Shown here: in pieces, positions 10,925 through 20,517 of the stretch
Layout of the letters: each line of letters begins with the position of its first letter
How positions within the stretch are numbered: the stretch's first letter is position 1
Assembly: GCA_963971575.1 (NCBI GenBank)
Contig: OZ020624.1
Location: 5,275,001-5,339,000, forward strand
Direction: 5' to 3'
DNA from: Liopterus haemorrhoidalis
Taxonomy: Eukaryota; Arthropoda; Insecta; Coleoptera; Dytiscidae
Length of the DNA: 64,000 nucleotides
Program-made: the position numbers and the translations under genes
Notes under the pieces: model-generated
Told to the model about the DNA's origin: nothing
Seen by the model: the letters and a program-made list of their open reading frames with translations, nothing else
Databases searched by the model: none

Positions 10925-11600
10925 TTGTATGGACTTTCTCGTATTAGCCCCCAAATATAGTCCCCATCATACTCTCATTGTATTGCCCCTGATGACGACG
11001 TTCAAAGTCCATCACGTCTTGATGAAAACGTTCACCTTGTTCTTCCGATTAGGCTCCCATGTTATCTTTAAATTGGTCCAAGTGAGCATGAAACATATGC
11101 ACTTTAAGGGACATTCTGGAACCCATGAGTTATCAAGCATAGTTGCAATAAGCTCTTTGTAACTGTCTACTCTGTTTTGAGAATTTTCTTTGAGCATTAC
11201 GGAATGATCCAAAGGAAGACATGGAAATTTATTTCGACTACGCAGAAGGGCAGCTTTTAAACTATTTGTAGAACTGTTTATGAAAAGACGCCAGTCAGAA
11301 GGAATGCATGAGATTCAGATTTCTTCAAACAATCCGTTCACATCATTACAATAACAAAGTCCGTCTTCTTTAGTGAAAAAGCAAGAAAATGCTTCATGAC
11401 GCTTTCTTTGATCACTTATTGATACATTTGTCAAGCAAATTCCACTGTTTCAACCGAGAAGCTAGGATTTCTGCTTTACTTTTGGGCAGGTTCAGATCTC
11501 TAACTAAGTCATTTAAGTCTTTTGAGTTAATGAGTTGTGGTTCAAATATTACCGATTTGATCTTTTATATAGGCTTCACAACGCTTTAAATTTCTAGCTA
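10925..11600 (-). pseudogene. Relic of an uncharacterised multicopy arthropod protein
   Basis: Read on the minus strand with several frameshifts and stops, the order is: DLNLPKSKAEILASRLKQWN (about 11520-11460), GLCYCNDVNGLF, SDWRLFINSSTNSLKAALLR, NKFPCLPLDHSVMLKEN, then after an internal deletion YKELIATMLDN, VHMFHAHLDQFKDNMG-like sequence and EQGERFHQDVMDFERR with GQYNESMMG (10960-11040). I recall this motif order from a family found in many copies in arthropod genomes, with no assigned function and possibly TE-borne; that link is from memory. At least five lesions make it non-functional. Confidence 0.55.
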
Positions 11601-11939
11601 CAGCAAATTTTTTATCTCTTGTTTTGATAAATTCGCCGTAAATATAGCAGAATGAGTTGTGTGTACAACTTCTTGCACAACAACGTGCAATGCGCATGCG
11701 CATGCCGACTATGAACCACGTAAGTGAAATACCACTTGCTATCCACCCGCTCATCCCCACCCTTACTTAATAAAACACGCTTCTCCTTATATGGTCATAA
11801 AAATAAATAAATATATATTGATCGTTGTTAAAGGTACAAAAGCAGAGTTTTTCAAAATTAAACGAAGGTTTTAGATATTTTTCGATATAAAGAACCAGAA
11901 AATAGTCATTAAAATAAAGACTCAAAAAAATATTTTTTT
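11601..11939. other. Short non-coding interval
   Basis: Contains a GC-richer patch with the palindrome TGCGCATGCGCA (about 11690-11703). I recognise nothing else. Confidence 0.4.
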
Positions 11940-12654
11940 TTGTTGACCTGTGTTATTTATTCAACCGAATGCAAAATACTAAAGTTAATAACATTGTTTC
12001 TTCTGTTTGTAAAAATGAAGTTGGAGTACCTCAGGGGAGTATAACAGGACCTTTATTATTTATAATTTATATAAATGATATAAACTTAGTATTGAACTGC
12101 AATTTAGTAAACCTATATGTCAATGATATTCCTCTAGGTCTTTCTGATAATAATTTAAATACTGCAGTAAACAAGTTGCAACATGAACTTAGCCAAATTT
12201 CAATTTATTTCCAATGTAATAAGCTTAAATTAAATATAACTAAAGCAATGATAATTGCAAGTAAATTTCATTTAAATAAAATTGATGTTACTAACATTTC
12301 TCTTAAACTTGATAATGAAAATATTGAAATTGTTAAGGAAATTAAATATTTAGGATTAATTTTTTATTGTAATATAATTTTTAAGTGTCAGAATATAATC
12401 ATAAAAAAAAAAAATCAAAAAAATTATACTTTTTTTCAAGAGTTTCAACAGAACTTTCTTATTGGGCTAAGTGTACTGTTTATAAAACTATCATACAGCC
12501 TAATTTTCAATACTGCTCATCAATTTTGTATTTATTAGATAATTCGTCACTTAATGCCTTAAAAAACTGCAAAACAGAAGAATGAGAATTATTCTAAAAT
12601 GTAGTCGTTATACTTCAATTCAAAATATGTTAAATACACTCAATTGGTTCAATG
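11940..12654 (+). pseudogene. Non-LTR retrotransposon (jockey/CR1-like) reverse transcriptase, 5' segment
   Basis: The plus strand encodes the RT palm region: GVPQGSITGPLLFIIYINDI (motif B region), then NLYVND where an active enzyme has F/YADD, so the catalytic aspartate pair is damaged. It continues to the CNKLKLNITKAMII and IKYLGLIF blocks. After frameshifts it reads VYKTIIQPNFQYCSSILY and ends at NTLNWFNV (12654). It resumes at 14116 on the other side of a Harbinger insertion. The 5' end is truncated before the fingers domain; such elements are normally several kb with an upstream endonuclease. Confidence 0.88.
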
Positions 12655-12889
12655 TAATGGTGCCTGTCCACTTGAGAGTAAATAGTAGCGAGAAGCTCTC
12701 GATAGCAGTTACTCTCAAGTGGACAGGCATCTGAGAGTAACTCGCTGAAAGTGGCGAGCTACTCTCCGAGAGCTAACTACTCTCAACGTACTTGCAAGTG
12801 GACACGTGCTCCCTACACTCTCCGAGAGTAGCTCGCCAAATACGAACTGTGTTCGAATTCCTGAGAGTACTCTCGAGAGCTGTCTGCTT

Positions 12890-13020
12890 ACAAGATGTTC
12901 AAAAATTCGTCACCGGAGGAAATAAATTAATTAATCGCCTTGTACGAACTCCGGGAAATTCTGTCGATCGTGAAATGTGTCGATTACCGTGACAGAATGA
13001 AAAAACATAATGTTTTGTAG
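12890..13020 (+). pseudogene. MADF-domain remnant of the Harbinger accessory protein
   Basis: Reading KMFKNSSPEEIN, a stop, then LIALYELREILSIVKC and VDYRDRMKKHNVL followed by a stop gives the first helices of a MADF/Myb-like domain (the LI-LY...ILW...YRDR pattern). PIF/Harbinger elements encode such a DNA-binding partner that helps recruit transposase. It is cut off where mitochondrial-like sequence begins. Confidence 0.6.
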
Positions 13021-13156
13021 GAAATTTTATACCCTTAAATTTAGAAAATTACCAACCTATTAACCATTTTTTTTTTAAATTTTATTAAAATTAATTAATT
13101 AGTTTAAATTTAATTCAATTTAAAAATAAAAATATATATTTTTTTTTATTAAAATA

Positions 13157-13233
13157 AAGTTTAAAACATTATGTCTGATTAAAAGAATTATTTTGATAGA
13201 ATAAATTATGTAAATTTTTACCTTTGTTAATAA
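13157..13233 (+). pseudogene. trnI: Mitochondrial tRNA-Ile copy (NUMT)
   Basis: The anticodon arm ATTTTGATAGAATAAAT carries GAT in its loop, as in insect mitochondrial trnI. It sits upstream of trnQ in the expected I-Q-M order. The acceptor stem pairs poorly, and an extra ~50 bp separates it from trnQ. A nuclear copy is not expected to be used. Confidence 0.6.
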
Positions 13234-13287
13234 CTAATTACCCCAAATAATTAAGTAGAGCCTAAAATAAAATTATTAAATTATTTT

Positions 13288-13360
13288 AGTAATTACATTT
13301 AATTGAATTAAACTATTTTTTAAAGTATCAAAAACTTTGTACATCATCTACTAAAATGTA
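13288..13360 (-). pseudogene. trnQ: Mitochondrial tRNA-Gln copy (NUMT)
   Basis: On the minus strand the anticodon loop reads TTTTGAT (anticodon TTG), flanked by AAGT/ACTT-type pairing, with GATGATGTACAAAG as the D-arm. This is the minus-strand trnQ that lies between trnI and trnM in insect mitochondria. Confidence 0.65.
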
Positions 13361-13365
13361 ATTAA

Positions 13366-13436
13366 CAACAAAATATGCTAATTAAGCTTTTAGGTACATA
13401 CCCCAAATATAAAGGTAATAACCCTTTTCTTTTTAA
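13366..13436 (+). pseudogene. trnM: Mitochondrial tRNA-Met copy (NUMT)
   Basis: TGCTAATTAAGCTTTTAGG, then the anticodon-loop phrase GTACATACCCC (anticodon CAT), then AATATAAAGGTAATAACCC match insect mitochondrial trnM closely. nd2 follows directly, as in insect mitochondrial genomes. Confidence 0.85.
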
Positions 13437-13437
13437 T

Positions 13438-13797
13438 ATCTATTTATTTTTTTTTATCAACTTTATTTACAGGAAGAATAATCTCTATTTCTTCAATTTC
13501 ATGAATAGGGGCGTGAATAGGATTAGAAATTAATTTACTTTCCTTTCTTTTACTTTACATTCCTTTATTAAGAAAAAAGAAAAATCATATTCCTTTAAAT
13601 CTTCTATTAAATATTTTTTAGTACAAGCTATAGCTTCAACTATTTTTATTTGCAATTTTATTAATAATATTTAAAATAAATTTTATAAGAAAATTATTAA
13701 AAGTACATACATTTTTAATAATATTAGTCAATTCAACTTTATTATTAAAAATAGATGCAGCACCATTTCATTTTTGATTTTCAGAAATTATTGAAGG
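13438..13797 (+). pseudogene. nd2: Mitochondrial NADH dehydrogenase subunit 2, 5' fragment (NUMT)
   Basis: With the invertebrate mitochondrial code the reading is STLFTGSMISISSISWMGAW then MGLEINLLSF, a frameshift, KYFLVQAMASTIF, another frameshift, and LLLKMDAAPFHFWFSEIIEG. These are hallmark blocks of complex I subunit ND2. There are at least two 1-bp frameshifts, and the fragment stops at about a third of the gene, so it is a dead nuclear copy. The intact codons in the last block suggest a moderately recent transfer. Confidence 0.9.
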
Positions 13798-14115
13798 CAC
13801 CTAAAACACGTCTTCTATCAGTCCATGACTTAATTCAGCAGATTTTTTTATTCAACTTTTTTCTTTTTTTATAAATAGTTAGAAATATTACAGCTGCTGC
13901 GACCTTTCTATAGTACGACGCCATCTTGGCTACTCTCTACAACTGATCAAGTGGACACAGGCTTGAGAGTTCTCTCGAGAGTAACTCTCGAGAGCAACTC
14001 GCAAGGTACTCTCGAGAGTCCACCCGATCGAAATCAGCTCTCTAGTGGACAAACCCGTGAGAGTTACTCTCGAGAGTTACTCTCGAGAGTACTCTCAAGT
14101 GGACAGGCACCTTAA

Positions 14116-14585
14116 GAATTCATATACGCATTCATACGATAATTTTAATTTATAAAATTTTACATGGCAAACCTACTTACTTGTCTAACTATATAACTTA
14201 TAATAATGAAACTCATTCATGTTTCACAAGAAACTGTGATAATATTTATATTAAGAAAACTAATCTAAAATCATCAATGAATACTTTATTTATAAAAGAT
14301 TGTAACGACTATAACGCTCTACCATCCGATATGAAACAATCAAATAATAGTAAAATATTTAAACACAAAATTAAACAATTTCTTACAGAATTCATAAACT
14401 AGTATTTCACTGTTTATCAAGTATGTTCATGCATTATTTACTATATGTAATTAAGTAATATTTCAATAATATGTTATATTATATGTAAGATATCTATGTG
14501 TTTACAATGTATCTTCTTTATTTTTTTGTATTATTAGACGTATGTCTAGTTAAATAAAGTTATTATTATTATTATTATTTTCAAC
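14116..14585 (+). pseudogene. Same LINE, C-terminal end and 3' tail
   Basis: This continues the LINE at 11940-12654: RIHIRIHTIILIYKILHGKP, then YNNETHSCFTRNCDN and DYNALPSDMKQSN...KIFKHKIKQFLTEFIN with a stop at 14402. The tail has an AATAAAG signal (14554) and ends in a (TTA)n run to about 14580, the 3' structure of several jockey/CR1-type LINEs. The LINE at 37118-40865 ends in the same kind of run. Confidence 0.85.
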
Positions 14586-14606
14586 AAACCGTCATGTTCC
14601 AAAATA

Positions 14607-15542
14607 CAAGGTGTCTCAAAAGAAATTTTATATTTAGTGGATCGATTAAAAAAAAAGTAAGCCGTATATAGAAAAAATGTTTATTAATTATTAAAATACA
14701 CTTTTTGGGGATTTATTTCTTAAAAATAATATCGTCTAAATGTAGACCCTCGCGTTCTCGGCACTCATTTAATCGAACAGTAAAATTACTTATGACGTCT
14801 CGGCAGGTGGACTCAGGGATGGCTGCTATTTCGTGACGGATATTTTCTTTCAAATGCGCCAGTGAAGTCGGTTTATTGGCGTAAACTTTAGATTTAAGAT
14901 AACCCCATAGGAAAAAGTCCATAGGGGTTAAATCTGGACTGCGTGGAGGCCAATTTATGTCACCTCTCCGGGAGATCCGTTGAAAATCGCTCAATCACCT
15001 GATTTATGAAATTAAGCCTCTGACTGGTATCTTGGGGCTTTAATTCTTGCACCAATTGAATTTTGTAGGGGTGCAGCTTTAGGTCTTTGTGCATAATGCG
15101 ATGTAATGATGATCTATGCACATTTAAAGCACTTGCGCGCTTCCGAATTGAAAGGTTCGGGTCGTCACGAACAGACTGATTAACATTCTCCACGTTTTCT
15201 ACCGTTCTTGATGACCTAGGTCGCCCGGATTTGGATTTATCCAGCGTTGTACCAGTCTCTTCAAACTTTTTAACCCAATGTCGAATGAGAGGAATGCTTG
15301 GCGCATCATTTAAGTGGCAAAAACCTCTAATACTGCAGAATTTTCTACGCGCTACAGTCGCCGAATCACCGTTTTTGTAAAACTCTCGCACGCATAACGC
15401 GCGGTCTGGTCCCGAGAAACGCTCCATAGCGACTGAATTCCCAAGAGCCAGGCTACCGATTGACATAACCCCCGCGCCCTTCGGATACGTTGCGTTCACG
15501 CAGTAAGCTAAATAAATATAAAATTTCTTTTGAGACACCTTG
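14607..15542 (-). mobile_element. DD41D mariner-type element, internally deleted copy
   Basis: The inverted termini CAAGGTGTCTCAAAAGAAAT are flanked by TA (14605-14606 and 15543-15544). The copy is nearly identical to the 1310-bp element at 46692-48001 but lacks about 374 bp between TTTTCAACG and GATCTCCC. That deletion removes the first two catalytic aspartates. It is non-autonomous but could be mobilised in trans because both termini are intact. Confidence 0.95.
14713..15484 (-). pseudogene. Deleted DD41D transposase
   Basis: The N-terminal part (MERFSGPDRALCVREFYKNG, the DUF4817-type HTH, then SGRPRSSRTVENVENVNQSV and the second HTH up to NQVIERFST) is joined out of frame to the C-terminal part (RRGDINWPPRSPDLTPMDFF through DDIIFKK). 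SDEAHF and QQDGATSH, which hold aspartates 1 and 2, are missing. Only the third aspartate (TPMD) remains, so it is catalytically dead. Confidence 0.93.
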
Positions 15543-15544
15543 TA

Positions 15545-15655
15545 CAAGTGAAAGACGGCCACGCGCCCCTGGCACTTAGCCCGATGCCAGGCCGTTCCTA
15601 CGGCTCTGTTCATGACTCCGGGGCCCCCAACACCAGGGGGCCCCGGGAATTTTTC
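15545..15655. mobile_element. GC-rich hAT-like right terminus with strong hairpins
   Basis: The minus strand of 15545-15608 reads CAGAGCCGTAGGAACGGCC, a hAT-style terminus (CAGAGCCG), followed by the hairpin CCTGGCATCGGGCTAAGTG/CCAGG. Just outside it, 15617-15650 forms a second GC hairpin (CCGGGGCCCCC with GGGGGCCCCGG around a 7-nt loop). The GC content stands out in an AT-rich window. No partner terminus is visible; the mariner at 14607 may have landed in the rest. Confidence 0.45.
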
Positions 15656-16495
15656 GTGAAACTTGCGTAAAATCTTGGATTACAAACATATATATATAAA
15701 AATGGTGACCAAATACTTTCATTTGGGAGGGGAAGCGTTGCATTCGTAATAAGTTGGCAGCATTAATAATTTTCCACATCAGTATAAAGGCGCCTTTTAA
15801 GAATGTCTGCTCCAGGCGCCAAAATATCACTGTACGGTCTTGGTGTTGACTATTCTTGCCTAGTGCTATCAGCAATGGCAAATATCCAAAATAATGCAGT
15901 CCACATAAAAAATGAAGTGTTCCTCTCAGCTACGTACTACAAAATGAAATATACTTCAGAAGTGTAGAGTGACAGCAAACTAAATATCGAGATCAATCAT
16001 ATGCAATATCATTACGAATGCTATAGCAATATGAATGGCTATGTCGTTGGTATTATATGTCTTTACCCCAATCCAGGTCGGTCGCTTTGTATTTAGCAGT
16101 GTGCGAGTGTTTGAGGTACTCCGAACTAATAAAGACATCAATAGATCAACAGAGTATAGCTCTATTCACTAATGTTTCATTCTAAATTTACATAAAGTTT
16201 TCATAGCAAAACTAACATTACTACTGTAAATGTGCTTTCAAACCAAGTTAAATATGACCAGAGACGGCGTTAGGCTCTTTTGGCACCTGCGGCAAAATCA
16301 GTCAAACTACGCTGTATTATTAGAATGTGCAGTGGCGTATACTATAATGATATCGACAGAAATAAAGAAATATAATTTTCACTTACTTATTTTCGATTTT
16401 GTTGGTGACACATACTATCAACTTTACTATACATGTTTCTATATGTCTTGGTTTAATATTACCAACCTACGGATAATTCTATATTTATTTATTAT
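15656..16495. other. Mostly unassigned, with a decayed MITE terminus
   Basis: At about 15903-15950 the sequence ACATAAAAAATGAAG...TACTACAAAATGA is a diverged relative of the right end of the MITE pair at 16496-17685. The remainder has no recognisable coding. Confidence 0.45.
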
Positions 16496-16959
16496 CTGTC
16501 TCATTTTGTAATACGAAACTAACAGGGAAACTTCATTTTTTATGTTGTATATTTAAAATATCACCTTAGGGTGGTAACACCTTTCAAAATATTTGACAAT
16601 TCATAATTGACATTAAATTACGTATATGTCAACTTACTAACACAAATTGTATAAAACGCAAATTGACAAGCATTTGAAATATATTTTATGCAACCAGAAC
16701 AGAAAATATGAATAAGCGAATTAAGATGAAATAAATATTTGTATACAATTCAAAATATTTGACATGTCAATCACAAATTTGACAGGTCAATTTGGTATCT
16801 GACATGTAGTTTTTGAGTGAATATAACCTCAGTATAATGCAACTTCACTAAAAATGTAAAAGCCAGATTTACAAGTTTACATGGTTTCAAAAAAGTCTAT
16901 TTACACCACAACAGTCACCAAAGTAACCAGATTTAGTTTCGTATTACAAATTGAGACAG
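16496..16959 (+). mobile_element. MITE X, left member of a head-to-head pair
   Basis: The inverted termini CTGTCTCATTTTGTAATACG (left) and CGTATTACAAATTGAGACAG (right) bound 464 bp rich in TTGACATGTCAA-like motifs. It is followed after 7 bp (ATTATAT) by copy Y in the opposite orientation. Compared with Y it carries an extra ~160 bp containing near-repeats of the AAATATTTGACA motif. No coding. Confidence 0.85.
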
Positions 16960-16966
16960 ATTATAT

Positions 16967-17685
16967 CTGTCTCATTTTGTAATACGAAACTAGATCTGGT
17001 TACTTTGGTGACTGTTGTGGTGTAAATAGACTTTTATGGTCACATGTGAACTTGTACAGTCTGTTCCAAACGGTTAAGCGGAACTAAATGGGATTTTCGT
17101 TCTTTTAGGTTGTCACGAGAAGGGACCTTGCTGGGGTTATTTCATTTTTCACGTTGGAATGTCAAAATTTAAAATTCCAACAATGAAACCATAAAAACGA
17201 ATGACATGTCAAAATTAAATTATTTTTTTTTACAAATTTTAATGACAAAAAAATAAATAAATGGGAAATTTGTATTAAGAATGCACAAATTATCAAAATA
17301 TGAAGAAAATGACATTTTAAAATGATATTAACCTTAACCAAAAAATGTTAATTGTAAGTATGATTTACAAAGCTTAAACAAAACGACCGAAAAGCACGAT
17401 TTAAGCGATGAAAGTAACTAGATTGCAAAATCTAGTTCCGCTTAACCGTTTGGAACAGACTGTAAATCTGGCTTTTAAATTTATGGTTAAGTTTTATTAT
17501 ATCGAGGTTATATTCACTTAAAAACTACATATGTCAGATAACAAATAGACATGTCAAAATTGTGATTGACATGTCAAATATTTTGAAAGATGCCACTTCA
17601 GAATTACTACCCTAAGATGATATTTTAAATATACAACATAAAAAATGAAGTTTCCCTCTTAGTTTCGTATTACAAAATGAGACAG
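16967..17685 (-). mobile_element. MITE Y, inverted copy of X, with a nested MITE
   Basis: Y has the same termini as X and reads as the reverse complement of X: its left half matches X's right half (GGTTACTTTGGTGACTGTTG) and its right half matches X's left half (TATTTTAAATATACAACATA). It is interrupted at 17057-17462 by MITE Z. Removing Z and one TA restores colinearity with X. Confidence 0.87.
17057..17462. mobile_element. MITE Z nested in Y, TSD TA
   Basis: The termini CAGTCTGTTCCAAACGGTTA are perfect inverted repeats of about 30 bp in total, flanked by TA (17055-17056 and 17463-17464). The 406-bp interior is AT-rich and non-coding. The TA target and the CAGT start suggest Tc1/mariner-type mobilisation. 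Confidence 0.92.
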
Positions 17686-17827
17686 ATAATAGTAAATATA
17701 AATCATATAAAAGTATAAATATATAGATAATAAATTACAATATTTATGTTCGTCAATTTACAAATTAAATAAATAAATAATTAACAAATTAAATAAGTCA
17801 GTTCAATTCTTAAATAAGTGTGTTTAT

Positions 17828-18740
17828 TTATTGTTGCTGCATAAGATACTCATTTAGATTATAAAAACATTTACTGATTAAAAATTTAACTATCCTTTTC
17901 TTAAATAGCGGCAAGGTTGTACTATCTTTGATGTGCGAAGATAGTTTATTATACCATTTTTTCATTAGTATATTTGGATTTTGTGCCGTTTTTGTAAATC
18001 TAAAGCCAGGGACAGAATGCACAGCGCGCTACGCCGTCAGCGCGCCGTCATTTGCGATGGCGTTGTGTTAGCGCCGTTGAGAATTTTCGCCTGCACACAA
18101 TGCAATAATTTGTAACGCCGTCAAAGTGTCACGTGACAACCTATATCTGTGTTTATACGTGCGCTTTATTTTATTAAAAGTATAATGGATGATGAAGACT
18201 TGTGTATGATGTTATTTATGTTGTATGCAAGTTATTTATACATACAAACACTTTACCATTCAGTAAAAATTGAGGTTAGGTGTTCTGCGTCAACGTTCAA
18301 CGGCGTCAAAAGTTGGAAGTTGACGAACATTCAGTATCAACGGCGTTCAAACGCCGCTAGGACGTTATACATTCTGTGCACTTGCCTACGACAGCTTGGT
18401 TTTAACTTTCTTCTGACAGATAGCGCCGTCCGAACGCCGTCAACGCGCCGTAGAACTCGTTGCATTCTGTTCCCCACTTAACTGTTTGAATTTCTAAATT
18501 ATTGTTTTGTTTAGTATTATATGTATGTATATCTGACGGCTTCTCGAAAACTGATAAGTTTTGTTTTACATGAAGGCTAGCCTGGTATATATACATACAC
18601 GGTAATGGTAAGATATTCAACTCTCTAAAAATAGGAACACAAGAGGTTCTACGGCAGCACCCAACCATATTTCTAATGATTCTTTTCTGCATTTTAAATA
18701 ATCTATTGAACTCTGAACTTGTACCCCAGCATAAGGATAC
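17828..18740 (-). pseudogene. Non-LTR retrotransposon C-terminal region, split by a MITE
   Basis: The minus strand reads GTSSEFNRLFKMQKRIIRNM, then CVPIFRELNILPLPCMYIYQ, a block ending NNNLEIQTVK (18478), the MITE (18009-18473), and then GFRFTKTAQNPNILMKKWYN through KRIVKFLISKCFYNLNEYL and a stop (17828). This is the conserved segment after the RT domain of jockey/CR1-like elements. No RT motifs remain, and the joined frame is off by one, so it is a decayed fragment. Confidence 0.75.
18009..18473 (+). mobile_element. Harbinger-like MITE with ACGCCGT subterminal repeats, TSD CCA
   Basis: The ends GG(G/A)ACAGAATGCA are inverted, with CCA at 18006-18008 and 18474-18476. Many CGGCGT/ACGCCG motifs cluster at both ends, making the termini GC-rich. 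In the middle, ATGGATGATGAAGACTTGTG (from 18184) starts a short MDDEDLCMMLFMLYASYLY reading that resembles the amino end of HARBI1-like transposases. It is a deletion derivative with no catalytic domain. Confidence 0.75.
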
Positions 18741-19885
18741 TCTTCATTATCGCATTGAATATCTTCATCCTCCACATAGTTCATTTGTTGATCACAGTAT
18801 TAAAACATTGTATTATTCAACCGAATGAATCTGTAATATGTTGATACCTGTTGATATATCTCCAATGAGACATCTGTCATAATGTATTCAGAGCTGTTAG
18901 GCTTATTAACTATTCATCGTTACGTCGTTTAATCAAAATAGTAATCGCCTTAGACACATCACCCTCTCTCTACCTCTTTCACCGACTATTATGGGGATTA
19001 TGAAGCTGCATCCTGAACTATAAAGATAACATTTAAGACCACGACTTTACTGAAACATGCTAAGTTTTAGTATTTTTTATGAAATTGACGTCATTATTTT
19101 GTTTTACGTAAAAAGAAAGAAATTTAAATGTTTTTTTTTATTTTATTTAAATTAAGGCACTTCAAGCGTTAGGTCATTTGTGCAGTTACATAGTTTATGG
19201 TTACATTGTTACATAGTTATTTCTAATTCTATAGTGTATGTTATATCTATAATCTTATATCTATAGTTATGTATAATAAATATGTGAAATAAATTTTGAT
19301 TTTATATTTTGTTTATTAACTCTGTGTCGGTTAGGTAATGGATGAGATTTGTACGGTGTGTGTGGTTGTCTGACAATGCGTCTTTTAAATTATTTGAAAT
19401 ATTGTGTGTTCTGCGGTGTGTGATGTATTTTTGACAATCGATTATGATATATTGTACACAGTGGCGGCTGAGACAGGGAGGCGCTGGGACAGTGACCCTC
19501 TAAAAATTTTTAGTAAAAAAGCTAAATTTAATACTTTATTTATACTTCTTTAAAATTGCATTAAAATAGCTAGATATATCTGCATATTTTTATTTTTATT
19601 ATTTCTTATTCAAAGATTTTTCATATAAATGTTAGATTTAAAAAACCTAAATCAAGAAAACAACACTCGGACACTGCACGGAGTGTCCCAAGATACAGCC
19701 TTGCCACATGCAATATCTAATGTTCTTATCTACATATGTAGCAAAAACTTACTAGTAGCGGCAACAGCGGCAACAGCGGCGAAGGTTAGTGTTGTATGTA
19801 TTAGTGAATTACGGCCGGTGTCCCGTAGCTTAGTTCGGTCGTTGTGATCTGTGTCAAGTACTTAAACGTGAAAATGAATCGAATG
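18741..19885. other. Mostly unassigned
   Basis: No convincing coding. CAGTGGCGGCTGAGACAGG at about 19460 looks like a lone hAT left terminus, but I found no matching right end. A CGGCAACAGCGGCAACAGCGG short repeat lies near 19760. Confidence 0.4.
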
Positions 19886-19940
19886 AAGCACGTTAGTTTT
19901 ATTAAAATATACTGTATATTTTAATAAAATTAACGTGCTT
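19886..19940. repeat. Near-perfect hairpin
   Basis: Two arms of about 26 bp (AAGCACGTTAGTTTTATT... and its complement ending AACGTGCTT), with one mismatch, meet around CTG. The hairpin lies about 50 bp upstream of family A copy 3. It could be a tiny MITE or a structured site; nothing more can be said. Confidence 0.75.
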
Positions 19941-19988
19941 AACTATGAAACAAAATAATTAATAAAAAATCAGCTGTGGCCACCACAG

Positions 19989-20517
19989 GACCGACCGCCA
20001 TTATAAAGTACTTGTATAAAATATATTCTAGCAGCAGAGTAGAACTAACTTGGCCTAATATTTTTTAACAGAGATATAATTTATCATGACCATGGAAACG
20101 TTACATATAAGTATGAAAATTTGAGACTTGGAAAAAATGTTACAAAAATTTACGACAATTTTTTCGAAATTTTTCGTTTCATCAAAAAACATCTCAAATA
20201 AAAGTTATTAGTTATTGCATTTATAGCAACTTTTGTTTACCGATTTTTACCAAAAGTTGATCAACTCGTGCCATTGATGGTAGAAGCTTAAATATGAAGT
20301 TTCTTAAAAATCCTTTTAGCCGAATTTGCTCTACACGTGTACACAGACAGACAGACGAACGGACGGACAGACGGACAGACGGACGGACAGACAGACCGAC
20401 AGACATCATGCTAAAAATAGTCAAAACGTTATGTAGGGACCTCAATTCGTGGAGATCCATCGAAATCTCGAAATCGGTATGATCACAATACCTCCCTTAT
20501 ATATGTTGGCGGCCGGT
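19989..20517 (+). mobile_element. Family A microsatellite element, copy 3 (complete)
   Basis: The left terminus CCGACCGCCA (19991-20000) and right terminus TTGGCGGCCGG (ending about 20516) bound a 529-bp copy. Its (GACA/GACG)n tract (about 20343-20405) is shorter than that of copy 2 and more GACG-rich. The flanking conserved blocks are the same. No coding. Confidence 0.78.

Larger units (their letters stand above)
13040..13797 (+). other. NUMT: nuclear copy of mitochondrial trnI-trnQ-trnM-nd2
   Basis: The insert has extreme AT content and the ancestral insect gene order: trnI (+), trnQ (-), trnM (+), then the start of nd2 (+). The first ~120 bp may be control-region end sequence. nd2 only reads as protein with the invertebrate mitochondrial code (TGA=Trp, ATA=Met, AGA=Ser). 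The insert sits inside the Harbinger element (12658-14112), so it arrived either after that element or as part of it. The left boundary is uncertain (13020-13160). Confidence 0.88.
12658..14112 (+). mobile_element. PIF/Harbinger-type element inserted in the LINE, TSD TAA
   Basis: The ends are (T/A)GGTGCCTGTCCACTTGAG and its complement, flanked by TAA at 12655-12657 and 14113-14115. The termini carry many subterminal ACTCTCGAGAGT palindromes (12670-12880 and 13950-14095), which may be transposase-binding sites. Joining the flanks at a single TAA restores an in-frame LINE protein (FNV-RIHI). Inside are a MADF-domain relic, typical of the second Harbinger protein, and a mitochondrial DNA insert. 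No transposase remains, so the element is non-autonomous. Confidence 0.88.

Noticed and set aside
10740..11162. 140-codon plus-strand frame
   Set aside because: It is the antisense of the minus-strand relic (EQGERFHQD... block) and has no motif of its own.
11969..12538. Functional reverse transcriptase
   Set aside because: The catalytic YADD position reads YVND, the frame breaks near 12400, and the 5' half is missing.
13288..13360. Nuclear tRNA gene
   Set aside because: It lacks a nuclear-type box A/B arrangement and its neighbours are mitochondrial genes in mitochondrial order.
13438..13797. A working nd2 gene
   Set aside because: It has frameshifts, needs the mitochondrial code and is embedded in a nuclear transposon.
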